DNA of 64,000 bases from Phoronis australis (lineage: Eukaryota > Phoronida > Phoronidae), in contig NMRA01000611.1 in the NCBI GenBank assembly GCA_002633005.1, forward strand, positions 181,160 to 245,159, written 5' to 3'. How positions within the stretch are numbered: position 1 is the first letter of the stretch; every line of letters starts with the position of its first letter. The notes under the pieces were generated by a model. That model saw nothing but the letters and a program-made list of their open reading frames with translations, was not told where the DNA came from and did not search any database. The position numbers were made by a program, and so were the translations under genes. This document shows, piece by piece, positions 24,439 to 39,400 of the stretch.

Positions 24439-27400
24439 TCATGCAATGCTGTTCAAACAAGGATAGCGTGGCGTTAAACTGATGCTTTTTGCCACACTTT
24501 CCATTGTCAATATCTTCTTCAGTTTATCTGTGTCCATGGCAACAGCTGGGTTCAAAGGGCAGGTGATCCCCTGAGTCATACACATAACCTAGAGAGAACG
24601 TGACCACATCAGTAGGAGAGAATGACTAATTTTTACACATAACAATTGAAACCGGCCCATTTTTGACTGAGGGACTGATGACTCAATTACTATACCAAAG
24701 CAATTAAGAATGATTGTTTTGAGAAGAAGAAAATTCTCATTACCCTGCAAGGGGAAGTTTAAAAGATATTACTAAGAACTCTCAAAAACTACCAGGCAAA
24801 TAGTCAAGAACTGGAAAAAATCAAGTCAGCATACTTATAGCATTAAAAAAGTTGTCGAAAACTAGCATTCATAAGGCAAAATTCTGACGTTTCATAGAAA
24901 TTTTGTTACGGGCGCACACTTGAACAAATCTTAACTTTGGAACGGAAGGTGAGACTGAATATTTTGTCACAAAAGCTACACGAAAACCTGACGGAGTACA
25001 CAACATAATCTCATGGAGTAACCAGTCAATTGGGAATTCTTGATATTTGAAGAGGGCACTGAAAATTACCTGGTGTGAGTCAGCCTTGACTGTAAATTGG
25101 TGGCTTTTGCCCACTTTCTTGATCTGACCACACAGGCTAAAGGAGTTGCCACTTTTCTACAAGACCAATAACAATTTGATTATGATAATTCAGGGGCAAA
25201 CTGGCATGAAATAAATGTTATGGAAACTAGTTGGTGTAACCAACACAGACTATCATGGTTAAGCATTTTTACAAGCATGCGAAACACTTGATGGTGAGTG
25301 AAAACTGGAAGATACAGTAAAAAAAAATTACTGGTGACCCATACCCAGATAATCACCGACAAAAATTAGTTGCGAATTAACGAGTAAGTCAAGACATACA
25401 AATACCGACCTTGAGGTAGACACACTCCTCAGTAGAGTTGTAGTAAACAGGATATCTTTTGGTGAGCATTACAGCTACATACTTCCTTACTTGAATTCTG
25501 TTAGACAAATCTAAAGATAAAAAATTAGATTTCACTTCTCATTTGGAAAAGGGCAAATTAAGTCACCTACAGGCATAATTAAATCAAAATTGACAATTTC
25601 AAACTTTGACATAGCAAGTCTTGTTCAGAACTCCTAATAACGGATACAAACACACTGTATTAAAAGACATGTCGTTATCATAAAGTTATACCTACTTACA
25701 TTATTGAATAAGCCCAAAATGAAGCTAATTGAGAACTAAAACGTTAACGTCCAGTGGAAAATTGACTGGAAGAAAGCAATCATTGGATCATGACTTAAGC
25801 TAAACATTACTTAACCCCTAGCTTTCTAACATAGATTGAAATTTTTTTCTACACTTATACCAGGTAGTCCTTGGTCACCTTTGACCTCTTCACGTGACTC
25901 ACTGGTAACCGGGACACCAGAATCACCAGCAGCAGTTGACAACACTGTTGACACTAACGAAGTGGACGACTCAACAATCTCTGGACCGGCCTGGATGACA
26001 AATAAAGCTTTGCTGTCAGCAGTTTGTTCTTACCACAAGGCTCTTGTTCACTTTATAGGAAAGGTGGCTGCCTTCACAATTACAGTTGAAGGGAATCCCC
26101 CCATTGGCCGCTACCCCTTATCCAAAATTACCATTTTGCATTAAGTGATCTTGGATTTTTTAATTACTGGAGGGTAATTTTGTGGTCTGATGACGCTTAC
26201 ACTCCACATCAAAATCATGGCACTGAGGTCATTGTATTGTCATGTAAGACTAAGGTATTCTTCAATTTAAGACAACTGGAGTTAAGTTAGTGAAATTTCT
26301 CAACAAAACCAACTTTCAAGATGAATGGTGTGTACACTACTGCTGCCACCAAGAATCTGTCCTACACCTGGGAATTCCCGGCAACGTACTACAATAAAGC
26401 CTTTTACAACAACGAATAGCAATTTTAGCATTCTTTTTGTCCAAAAACTGAAGAATTTTTCAATACTGTTTTTGATTTTAATTTATGGTCTACTTGCCAG
26501 TCACCATTAATATTCAGAAGGTTACACACACAAAGGTTTTAATGAAATTTTCTCTGACAACAATAAAACTGGGTAAAGGACTACTTGATTATAGTGACCC
26601 CAGTTTTTACAAGAAAGACTTATTTATTTAATGTCTTTTAGTCACATAGAATATGACAACTTAACAAGAATCAGTAAGCAATTATAATAGTAACAAAATT
26701 TTGAAAGAACAAAAGCTCTGACAAAATATTTCCTTTAAAATTCAAGTCTTATAGAGAACATGAAAATAATATCGAACCAAGTACCAGCATTACACAGCAG
26801 AAAAGTTCCGTGGCATATCAAGTTAATCGCGATTTCTTGGTTAATCTTTTATACGATATTTCTAAAATCAACATACAAGAGCCTCTTTGTTGGATTTTTT
26901 AACTAAAAAATTAGCAAATAATTGTTTAACATAAAAATTGGTTTCAATAACGAAAAAACTGCCAGCTCCACCATAATTTCCTTCGCAGTTGAGCACACAA
27001 GACGGTGCTGACACCTACCAGCACACGTGACTTTCTCTTCCTGCCCTTCCTACTAGGCGCGTCCCGTGGTGTGCTGGCTCGGCTCACGTCCTCGTTACTG
27101 TCATCATTCAGCACCAGACCCCCCACCGCCGTGTCTACTGATCTATGGTCACCTCCACCCTGGACATAACTCTGAAATACGAAAAAATCACCAATTTCGG
27201 ACAAAAATAACTGCCAGAATTGGCCCCTGTTCAGTTTCCAAAAGTTTCTAAATAAATATTGTTATGGATGCCAACATCGTACACAACGTTACCTGACGGC
27301 AGCTTACAGAACTTGCTAATGGTAAAGCATCACTTTAGTGGTACAAGTTTTTTTGAAAAAATAAGAAAACTAAATCTAAAGTATCCACAATATCCTCTCC

Positions 27401-30400
27401 AAAATTGGCCAAGTTAGATGATGTTCATGAACAGCGCTACCTACAGGACACTAAGGAAACATGTCAGCCAGTCTGCCCAGAGTACATAATGCCTCAAGAA
27501 CTTCACGTTTTAGTAGTTAAAAGGTACATCGAGCGCTGTTTAGGTAATAAGACCATATTTAGCATATTAGCATTTAGCAAGTGTTGAATGCTTTGGTTTA
27601 ATTATGACAACAACAAAATCAAGTCATCAAACAAGAATGAACACATACCTCTTAGTTCTCTATGGTTATACTGTGGTAGAAATGAAGCTCATTACATTTA
27701 TGGCTTTATAACCAGTTCTATTCTTCATTCATTTTACTTTGAAATGGGCCATTTTTGAAGTGATTAAGTATCGCTCAATATAACTTTAATTACAGGAGTC
27801 CTCTGGCTATCAGAAGGTTGAATTATCTTAATGTCTGACAGCATACCAATCCACTCTTCTGTAAAGTTACATACCTAGACACTGTAAAGTTACATACCTT
27901 GACACTAGTGTACTGGTTGCTGTTTAGTGACTTCTCACCACGGTTAGCACAAAACCAGTATAATGCCGCGCCTGAAATATGTAAAGTGTTCTATATAAAT
28001 GAAACCTATTTGGATCAAATGTAGCCTAGTCAAAAATTGGATATAACCTGTATCACTTGAGATACACAAACAAAGCAAGTCAAGGAAACAGCTGAGATTT
28101 TACAAAATGTCATACAAGACAAATACTTCCCTTTATTGAACAGCTAAAAGCACAACCAAAATAGAGATTTACGTCAACCTTCAAAATAAACAGTATAACT
28201 GTTTTATAGTATTTTGGTTATGAGACAAAGTGCCCATTGAAATGAAAACCATAAAGTTCTTGCAATCACTTAAAGCTGCGTTTCTTCCCCGTTTAGCTGT
28301 CAAATCTTGAATTCTTAACCACAGTCCGTTTGAGATTTCAAAATATTACCATGCTCATCCAATCTTCAATGAGTGCCAAATGAATCTATTAGGCATCTCA
28401 AGTCACAGGCAATGTATACATTAGTCATTTGGAAATGGCAATTTTATAGTTGGCCAACCCTAATCAACCCCGAAGTGTTTTTTCTTTGAGTCGCTGATGG
28501 TTTTGATTTTCTTGTTGGTAACGGAAACAGAATCCTATTGGGTTAAGGAATATTACGAGACTGACTTAATGAGAATAAAAAACCTGATTGGATTTTTGTT
28601 TTCAGAGAGCTGAACAGGGCAAAGTGTAGCTTTAAACTAATTAGTTAACATTGCTAACAGTAATTACTACATTGTCATAAAATCGGGTGTAAAAACACTA
28701 AGTTCAATCGTCAAACATGATGAATGTACACATGGATCAAGTAGCTTTCTGAAGAGTACATAGCTTACTCACCTAAAAGAAGACACAATGCACTCAGGCT
28801 TGGTAACACATACGCCTGGGGCAGAGACACAGGCCATGTGATATCCATATTTTGAAACCATAACGTTAATGAGTCAATGGTCTCCGAAAGAAAGTCTGCA
28901 GATTCATCCAACTGGCACTGCAAAGTAAGAGCACCAATCTGACTATCTACACGATATAAAACTGACAGGTATTTAGTTATAATATCCCCTCATCATAAAG
29001 AACCAGACTGAGTACTATGTTTCAGTTGGCAAACACGTTTAATTGACATCGGACAGCAGTGCTCTGTTGGTAGAAGTGACACGACGAAAATCTAAATATT
29101 AGGCGACAACCATAAACCAGAGGTCAACCTAGATTCTGAATAGTTGCTGCTGCCTTTTTCAAAATTTTTCCTACTTTCTCAAGACAACAACCAAAACTAT
29201 AATTTCCAACAAATTCCACTGATATGCTGACATTTGCTGCGACTCCACTTTATTAGAAATGAATACTAGGAGATCTACAATAACAACAGCATTGGGACAC
29301 ATTCAGAAAAGCTTGTCACTGTCCCATAGACTTGCATGGCTTCATAAAACACTGACAGAGTCTAACTGAACATTTAACACACCATTTGCCTGATAAAATA
29401 ATCCACATCACATAATGCGAAAATATACTGTTCAAAAACTGAATTATCTGCAAATTGTGCAGATTAACTGCAAACAGTGCAAGTTAACTACGGATATTGC
29501 AAGTTATCTGGTTACAAATGGCAGCACAGGACCAAATGCAGTCAATTGTACTTTGTCATTTTTCAGTCTGCAGTGTCCGAGGCATAATTGGTGATAAGCT
29601 GAGCTGTTTTGTCGCTCAACCAAGGAGGTCAGTGCAGGCTTGCTGAAAACATCCACAGCCTCTGTTAAGTGCTTAGAAGGAAAAGGGACTACAAAAACTA
29701 TTATACCCAGACATATCTTGTAATCAAACTAAAATAGTTCAGACCATACCCGACACTTGTGATACGAGCAGCAGTGACATCTATGTGTCAGAGGAAGAAG
29801 CACTGTTTGCTGAACTAACATGTCTTGTTTCTGGTTTAGAACAGTGACTGAAAACAAATGAGCAAAAATTAAAAAATATAGGTAAAAATTTTATGAAAAA
29901 GTAAAAGGCAGTGCAGAACCATTTGTTCAGCTAGAAGAGGCAGTGTGGTCTAGTGGATAAGGGTCCGCCTCTTTTACTAAAAGTTGTGGGTTTGAGTACC
30001 CCTGGGGCACACTGTTAGACCTTTGAGTCAGGTCTGTAGCTTCTCGGCTCTTAAAGCATGGAAAAAGTTAAAGGTGATCTGTCCAATGGGCCAAACTGAG
30101 TGGCATGCGCATGACTGGTACAACGTGTGCCAGACTGCCTGCAATTATTTTTTGCACAGCTAACAAATCTTAGAATAGTTTTTAAAATACTTCAGTTTTG
30201 TATGAAGCGCAACCAAAACAAGATATTCATGATTTTCATGAAAAAAATCTAAAGTTGAAGAAAACGTAATACTAATTTAGAAAACTCTAACAGCGTTTTT
30301 GAGATTTCATCTTACATCAAATGAAATTTGGTCAGTGTTATTGATGCCATTGATTTGCTATCAATGTACATTAAATTCTCTTCTCTTAAATTTTACGTGG

Positions 30401-33400
30401 CCAATGACAGCTTCTTACAAATTTAACATAAAAAATCCAGATATACAACAGGCTTTCCACTTTTAGAAGATATAAACTTTCACAAAGTTGAAATCCATAT
30501 TTTTGTAAATACTTCGATAAAAACACAGACATATATATGCATGTGATGGGCGTATCACTCAATACAACTGTTCATGTCAGTTGTGACAATGCTCCATAAT
30601 GAAGTAGATGTATTGCAGCCTATAACAGACACCAACTACACGTGCTAGTGAAATCTATGAGCATTTCTAACTATATTATGCAATTGTTATGAAACTTGTA
30701 TTTCAAAGCAAATGTGTATCAATACAATTCTACACTGTACGCTTTCTTGTAGTTTCACGTACAGTTGTCCAATACAACTTGAGGTGTTTTGAGAGTGAGT
30801 GCTTCAACCACATGTCAACTATGTCATTTCTTACCGTTACATTCTACCTCTTCTTCACATGGTTCCGAGTGGTTGAGATAAAACGTCACTGTCCGATTCC
30901 TCTTAGCTAGAATGTGTACGGTCTGGTTAAAGTTGTGTACGATCACATCACATGTTTCAATACATAACACCTGGGTGACGGTAAAGGTACTTGATACTAC
31001 ATCATTGTTGTAGACATTCACAAGGACTGCTGTGGAGCTTTGAGATTCACGGTAGCTGGTAATGTCTAGTATCTGAGCCTTGGCCCTGTAAATACAAAGA
31101 AAGGCAAGGATCTCATATCAGACGTTAAAATTGCTGTGGAAAGTGTTCGTAATTCGGCAGTTAAGAGAAGATAAAAATGATGTGCACCCGGCAACGATAG
31201 AATTTCCAAGAATAAATATAAATAAGAAAAAGCGAATGTCAGATATCAACAGTTAACATGTACCCCAAGCCCATTGAATACCAATTTTTCATACTCGAAA
31301 CTCGACCAATCTTTCACTCACAATTCGTGCGGGTTTGAAACGGAAATTTTGCAACAATGCAATGTACAGAATAAACAACCTTTTTAGCAACAGAATTACA
31401 GAAAGAAAAAGTGAATAAAACCTAAACATTGCATAATTTCAGCAGTAACAACACAACACTTACCTTGACTTGATGAACAGCATTTCATCGATAGCAAACT
31501 CGATGGTGATTGTTATATTACAGTCTGAAGAGTACTCCACAGACAGTACTTTCTCACCATCAGGCAATGACATGACGTGATAGAATTCATAGATGTGGTT
31601 GGACAGCCAGTACTTCCCATCCACCTCGGCAACCAAACTAAGTTTATCTTCCAACCACAAGTGGAATGGCTGATTCTTCAAGCAACTGAAGAGACAACGA
31701 GGGAATTTTAAGTTAAAAGGACAAATACGTCCTATTCAAAAAAATAAAGACCAGGTTTCTCAGCTGCATTGCAATATGTCTCAAATCTTTCCACTTAAGA
31801 CTTAAAAAGATGTCAAAAAGGACATCAGTTGTGACAAGGTTGGATAATTGTTTCAAAACTGCGTGGGCTGCTTTGTATAAGAGATGAGCTCGCCATTCCT
31901 TGTCCCAGTAGACAAATTAATAGTTATCACAGCATCAGAGCTGGGTTCCAGCAACCCTGCTTGTATGCAAAAATTGTTGAATTTACCGTACTGATATATG
32001 TTCATTACATTTAAGAAAGGACACTACTCAAACTCCCAATACAATTTCATAGATCCTTCAAAGTGCAAGAATAGAATACAACACATTGATTTCTCAAAAT
32101 TTCTTCACTGAGGTTTTTTGTGAGTTGAACAACAACATAAAAGACAAAACAGAATTGTTCACAGATTCAGAAATTGAATTTCAGTTCACTTATCATAATT
32201 GACAGATTAGGATTTCAAAGTGCACACTAACAACACCTCATGCATTATTATAAGTCGTGACCTGTCAATATCTTTGTTGCATCTGTCCTTTTGGTTCGTG
32301 AATGCCTTGAACGAGACTCCAACCTTGTTACATTCGTCACCAGAGTCAGTGAAAATGCGTTTGTTGACTAGCATCATGTCTGCCATCTCTTCCTAAAATC
32401 AACAATTGAAAGTAAACCTGTGTCAGGGGTCTTATATATGAACTAAGACTCGAGTCAGACTTAAAATTTAATCAGGCTGCACGAGTCAGGTAGGGTGTGC
32501 TTGTGCTATACTGAGTACATGAATTCCGTACGAAACTATTACACAATCAATCGGTAAGACTAAGTCTGAGAACATCAGGCAAAAGTGGAAACATAGCATA
32601 TCACAGATTTTTTAGACATAGTTTGGGTGAAATGATGAACATCCACCTTGGTAGATTCACTTCAGAGCATGTGCCACTTTAAGGAAAATGAAACCACCCA
32701 CACACTCGGGCTATGATAGGCTATGTTCAAAAGTGTGAATTTTTACATTTCTCTGAACTACCAACATTGGGAAACAAAAGAATGTCATAATCACATCAGC
32801 AGTTCTATCCATTTTGAGATTGAAGACTTGAAATAAGGGTACAGTCTTTTCACACGTTATATAAATTTATTCAGTTTTGTGCCCACCTACTCATACACTA
32901 TATAAATTTATTCAGTTTTCTGCCCACCTACGGCATTATGTATGGCCAGTGGAAATGACTAACTTTTGCACATGACTCTTAAGTCAGAGTTTTTGAGATT
33001 TTCACGATATATCATATACTTATCAAAAGACCCATCAAGTTGTTTCCACCAATGTATGAAAAACACATCATTGTTGTCAACGAATCAACAAGAAAGGTCA
33101 ACTTCACAACTGGAGGCGATAGTGAAGGGTAGTGGTTAGGGTCCATACAGGAAAGTTGGTGAGTGATTTTTTTCATGGACAATCTAGTCAAACACTCTAC
33201 GTCTTGCAAACTGCAATATTTATCAGATCTATCCAGCATGCGAGAGCTGCCAGGAAAGAACACAACAATCACTTAGCATTGCAAGATATTGTGGAAACTG
33301 AGCTTGTTATGTGCACCACCATTTTCATCATCGGGATACATAACGATCATTAAATTTTTATGTAAGAGCGATCCCACAGCCCATGCCAGGTTTGGACCAA

Positions 33401-36400
33401 TGAAGTCAAAGCAACATCTACTGACACTAGTTTCATCTCATTTCTTCATCTGTTAGATTAGCTAACTTCCTAAAACAGCTTCGAGGTGATGATGTAGTTA
33501 CTACAACACCAGGTGTAGCAGACGGTCAAAGCAACAGAACATCCAGTGGAGTAACATACGGATACTCGACAATACAACAGGTTGGACTAAATGAAAGATC
33601 AGGGAAGTTAAAATGTACGTGAAGCTACTCCACATCGTCTTTCAGTCAGCCAGGCAAATAGTCGAATGACAATTGGCTACCACTCGTTGGGCAAAAAGTT
33701 AATAGATTAATCACTGGCCAGGTAGTGAGAGCACTGGACTGAAAACTGCAAGATCCTAGGTTCAAACCCTACCGTCTACCAGAAAAAATATAATACGAGT
33801 TCCACATTGAGAGCCCCAGATACCCATGCTGTAACACCAGAATATGGCTGGAGCATGACCAAACGAAACTTTGTGTCGATGTAAATAAGCAAGAGATTGG
33901 TGTAAATGGACCTAGAGAGTTTAAACAAGGTGTCAGATTCTTGCATTTTATTGTTTCTGGCCTGTCATATTCTGCGCAATAGCACCTCCAATGAATAAAA
34001 TCAATATGACCACCTGTTGTCAGAGCAGATGATGGTTGAGAAGGTAACAACAAAATGAAAACTGCCCTCATTCTGATTAGGATGTTGCTGAAATTTAAGA
34101 CCTACCACCCGTGCTGTCATGATTTTTATTTACATTGCGTCTGACAAAGACCACAGTATTTGCACCAACATGTATTCAGAAAACAACTGCAAAACTTAAG
34201 TTCCAAATAATACAAATAGTAAGTAACTAATACAGTTGGTTACTTCATGTTAACTGGTCTAATTAAAGCTGGAAAATTAACAACTGAAAACAGTCTTTTT
34301 TTAATCGTAACTAATTGTTGTTTACAAAAATCACAATTTTGATTAGCCTTATTCTGTTTTCCCATCTACAAGAAAGAGGGCAACACAGTCATATCTGTAG
34401 GGCCTCAATGAAAATGGCCGATGCTTTTGTATGTCTTGCAAAAAACTCTGCCTGTGGATTGAAAATGAGTTTTAACAGTGAGGCCAGTTGAGCATTTTTG
34501 AGAGTTTAATCAAAATTTTACTGTACCACATAATCGGTTACTGAAAGAGTTCGGTGGGTATGCCCACAAACAGGGTTAGTGCTTACGTTCACAGCTTTAG
34601 GTCCTCGGTGTGTAGATGTCTAGGTAATCAATAAATTCAATTTGATAAATAGTCTTTGGCTCATTTGTATGATATTTCCCGTCAATGTTTGAATAATTCT
34701 ATCGTCTTGTGAACTAGACTTTTAGGAATTTTCTTTCTGACCAGGACCCTATGAGAATAAACATATCATGCACAAAGTCACTTGTAACACTCAACTGAAC
34801 CCGAAACATCCGTTAACATGTAAAAGATAATTTTCCAAACTAGCCATTCATAGTTTGCCTTTAACGTAAACCAACAGAAAATTCTCAAAGTATCTCCACC
34901 TGCTCCAGTTAGATATGAGCTTGAATAAATATATCAAGGCTATTTTATCAACAACTTTTGAGATTTACTTTGGTCAAAGGTAAATACTAGATCCCTTGAT
35001 AAACATATAAAGTCTGAAGGAACTAACTTCAAATTTAAATATAAGAGGTGCATCTGCTGAAGAAAGATATAGGTCGATATAATCTCAGATCACACACCAG
35101 CCTCCAATCAGACAACAGTTGACTGTCTTGTGTGGAACAGCACACCATTGTGAGTCAAGATGAAAGAAAAAGACACTGAAGTCAAAGATGGCAGTCAAAC
35201 ACCAGTTGCAGTGATTCTATCACTAGTCTCACTGCTGTTTGCCTTGATCAGTTTTGGACTGGCTATCTATGTTGTCTTAGGTGTACAACATCGGCAGGAA
35301 AGAACAACCACCACCAACCACAATGATGGCTTTCATGACTGGGCTAAAAAAACTGAACTGGCAGAGTTCAAAATAACCATATATACTGACCTGGTGAACC
35401 TCAAACGAGAACACAACCGACTTAAGGCTCATGTTTTCCAGACCGAGATGAAAACCGAACGCCAGCTTAGATTCATGCGGACAATACTATCCAGCAAATT
35501 TGGCCATGCGTATACCAAGATCGTTCCTCATGATATTGATTCTAAACTGGATGAAACAACACCAATTTCCAGACTAAAGCGGGCTGCAAATGACCCTACT
35601 ACAGGAGAAGAGTTCAACTCACAGTGTATTCAAGGGCCGCCTGGAAGAGATGGCAGAGATGGACGTGACGGCCAACCAGGACCACCTGGTGCTAACGGTA
35701 TAACTACAGATGACCTGCAGAAAGTACTGAGCACATTCCAGGAGTCCATACTGCAAGCACAAAAAACTAAGACCGAGATGAAGTATCACAATGGAACTGA
35801 AGGTGGAGCTGTGTACATAAGGTGGGGACGAACATCATGTCCAACAATATCCAAACTGTTGTATGATGGGATTGCAGCAGGTTCGTATTACACTCACACT
35901 GGAGGTGGAAGTGAGAAGCTTTGTCTCCCACATGATCCACAGTGGGGAAAATACCAAGATGGCTTCCAGAGTCATTCTTACATATACGGTGCTGAATATG
36001 AAATCAATGGTGCCAAAGTATTTTCGCGAAAAAATGCGAATGACGCAAGTTTGTACGAGCATGACGTCCCTTGTGCTGTATGCTACACCCAATCGAGAGC
36101 CTCTCAACTCATGATTCCAGCCTGGAGAGACTGTCCTGCCACCTGGACCAAAGAGTACAGTGGATATTTGATGGCAGAGGGCTATAAATATCAGCGGTCA
36201 TCATTTGACTGTGTAGATGAAGCCCCAGAGGTGATCCCAGGAGGTGGTACCAACCAGGAAGGAGCACTATTCTATAATGTTGAGGCCAAATGTGGATCAT
36301 TACCTTGTCCTAAGTATGTGGATGGACGGGAACTGACCTGTGTAGTGTGCACCAAATGACCAAGAGAACAATTATAACAAATGTGCCTTTACAATGGAAG

Positions 36401-39400
36401 AAAGTATCGCCAATAAACAAAGTTGATTATCTGCATGAAAGGCAATAGCCATGTACTCGCATGGAAAAATACTCAAGAAAGGATCGTAGATTATGAAATC
36501 AAAAATACCAGCAGAATATATGCCAAAAATACTTGATGAGTGTCGACATGATAATTCAGTTGCTTCTGTTACTGGGATGAAGATACCCTATTTCAAATTA
36601 ATATTAAACAGTACTAGACAAAATTATCAACAGATGATCTATACAATCCTTTTGGTAGTAGAGACTAATATCACAGCATCAAAACAGGGTGACAGCAACT
36701 CCACTTGACTGTGCACAAGGTTTATTGAATAGCTGACAGTGATATCTGTTTATTACATCTGACGTTCGCTCAAACTATAAATCTGTTTATTGCTCCTGTG
36801 AAGTGCCACAAAAGAGTAGAATACACTGAATTCCCAAATTTCTTCCGAGGCTTTTTGTGTGTTGGACAAAAAAATAAAAACCGAAAATTAAAATTCTATG
36901 GACCTCACAGATTCAGGAATTCAATTTCAGTATATTTATCATAATCAAATGGTTACAAGTTTAAGATGTATACTAAAACACACTAATGCATTGATCATAA
37001 TTTATGATCTATCTTTGTTACAACTTGGTTTGTGAATGTCTTGAATGAGACTCCAACCCTGTTGCATTCATCACCAGAGTCAGAGAAAATGTGTTGGTTG
37101 ACTAGCATCATGTCTGCCATCTCCTCTTATAATCAACAATCAAGGACAGACATGTGTCAAAGCTGAAAAAGAATGAGAGGCCGAGTCAATTTTGGAGAAT
37201 TATAATTCTCCAAAATCCACTCAGGCTCTAGATAAGGGGGATAATGACTGAGAACATGTAATAATCTATTTATACCACATACTGAACGAGAAACATTGCA
37301 ATGTATCGATCTACCTTTCTCAGCTCGCCTCAGCTTTATAACTACTTTCTATGTCAGAGGCCCGGGGTCGGAGGTCATGACCTTTTAAGAAAAGCCAAGC
37401 TATTTTTGTCAAAACCAATTGAAAATTTAAACAAAATAGAAATAAAGTGAATCTATAAAGGTTTAGCAACTACTATAGCTTACTACACATTTTATCACGC
37501 TAAGCTTCGACCGGGAAACTACCGTCTGCTAAAGTAGGTTACCACTGGTAACTGAGTATAATTCTCAAGTCAAAGGATCCTGACGACACGATACCCGCAT
37601 TCAAATTGGAGATCGGTGATTTACAAATGAGAGAACATGAGAGAAAAAGTTCAATGAATTAAAATATCGTTTTTATGGAAATTATGTGTCATAATTTTAC
37701 ATAGCGTATAAATGTTGGTACAGTGCCCTTTGTTGAACATGCGATTGTTTTGCATGCTCATTTAAGTATTCTAGTTTCACGTTCGATGACGTCAGCCGCT
37801 GAGTGGTGCAGTGGTTAAGTTGACGACTGAAACTCTTGCGGCCCGGGTTTGAAATTGGCCTCGATTTCCCGCCAAAATGTTATCTCACAAGTGAGATAAC
37901 TAAATGGGTTATTACACAGTAATGAGTTGTATTGGCCATTCGAGGCTAATATTGTGGTATAACATTCCTTAGAAAATACGTTAATGGATTACTGTTAATC
38001 AGAGCGCTAGACTGAAAATTGCAAGATCCCAAGGTTCAAACCTTCGCCATCTAATAAGAAAAAATATAATTGAAATGCCACCACGAGGAAAGAGATATCC
38101 GTGATCTAGCACTTGAGGATGGCTTAGGTGATGGACCCAAACAGCATGCCAATGTAAATAAGATTGGTGTGAATAGATCTAAGGAATTTAGCCATGTTAG
38201 ATTGTTATATTTTGTTACTTGTGACCTGTCATATTCTACCCACAAGCTCCTCTAATCAATAAAATTACAATATTATCAACTGTTATCAGATCAGATGATG
38301 ACTGAGCAGGTAACATCAAAATGAAAACTGACGTCATTCTGATATTGCTGAAATTTAAGACCAGTCATCCCTGTTGTCATTTTTGATTTAAAATAATTAT
38401 TGCATCTGGCATAGACCACAGTATATGCCTCAACATGTCCCCATACAACTGCAAAGTTTCTTAAATACAAATACAAATAGTAGGTAACTTATACCCCATA
38501 ATTTTAAACTACGTATTCTTGATGCAATTCCAAAGTTAGACCAAAAAAGATAAATAGGACTGACCACTGAAGAATGCCATCTGGAATATCCCACGATAAA
38601 CGTGAGAGAGGATAGCCAATATGTGGGAGGGTATCAGTTAATAAATTCTCAGGTCATGTTTCAACCTTCACTCAACACAACAAAACGTATCCTGGAGATT
38701 CAACATGAAAGAATCCGACAATGACGTCAGACGTGCAAGACATTACACAGCACCAGTAGTGGTTATTTTGGTTCTGGTTTTGCTGTTGGCCTTGGTCAGT
38801 TTTGGACTGGCCATCTATGTTCTCTTTGAGGTACAACACCTCAAGGATAGAACAGCCACCAAGGATGATGGTTTCCAGGACAGGCTCAACGTTGATAAAC
38901 TGGACGAAAGTCAAACAACTCTGTACAATGAACTGGTGAAATTGAAACAAGAAAACAAGCACCTTAAAGCACGTCTTTCTGATAGTGAGAGAAAAATGGA
39001 GCGTCAGCTCAAAGTCATGCGTGCAACAATATTTAGTCAATATGAACATGCACAAACCAAAAACACTCTTCAAAAAACAGGATTTGAAGTTAATGAAACT
39101 ACATTAATTTCTCGAGGAAGGCGTACTGCAGTCAACTTCCCCACAGCTGGAGAAGTGACCAAGTTTCAGTGTCTACAAGGCAGAGATGGCAGAGATGGGC
39201 GTGATGGCCAACCAGGACCACCTGGTGCTAATGGTATTAGTGCAGATGACTTGCAGAAAGTACTGAGCACCTTTAAGGATTCCATGCTGCAAGCACAGAA
39301 GGCTAAGACTGATGTGAAGTACTACAATGGGACTGAAGGTGGAGCTGTGTACATAAGGTGGGGACGGACATCATGTCCAGCAACATCCAAACTGTTGTAT

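Noticed and set aside
25836-26144. 102-codon plus-strand ORF
   Set aside because: It overlaps HAP2 exon 14 (25861-25990, minus), whose splice sites and phase fit the gene; the plus ORF is its shadow.
29521-29657. Open minus-strand stretch (AVDVFSKPALTSLVERQNSS and more) in a HAP2 intron
   Set aside because: An acceptor-like CAG precedes it, but there is no suitable donor, it ends at a stop, and HAP2 exons 10 and 11 already join in phase without it.
29941-30015. Functional tRNA gene at 29.94 kb (and at 53.5, 33.7, 38.0 and 49.4 kb)
   Set aside because: A and B boxes are present, but arms do not pair well and each is followed by a conserved non-tRNA body shared between copies, as in SINEs.
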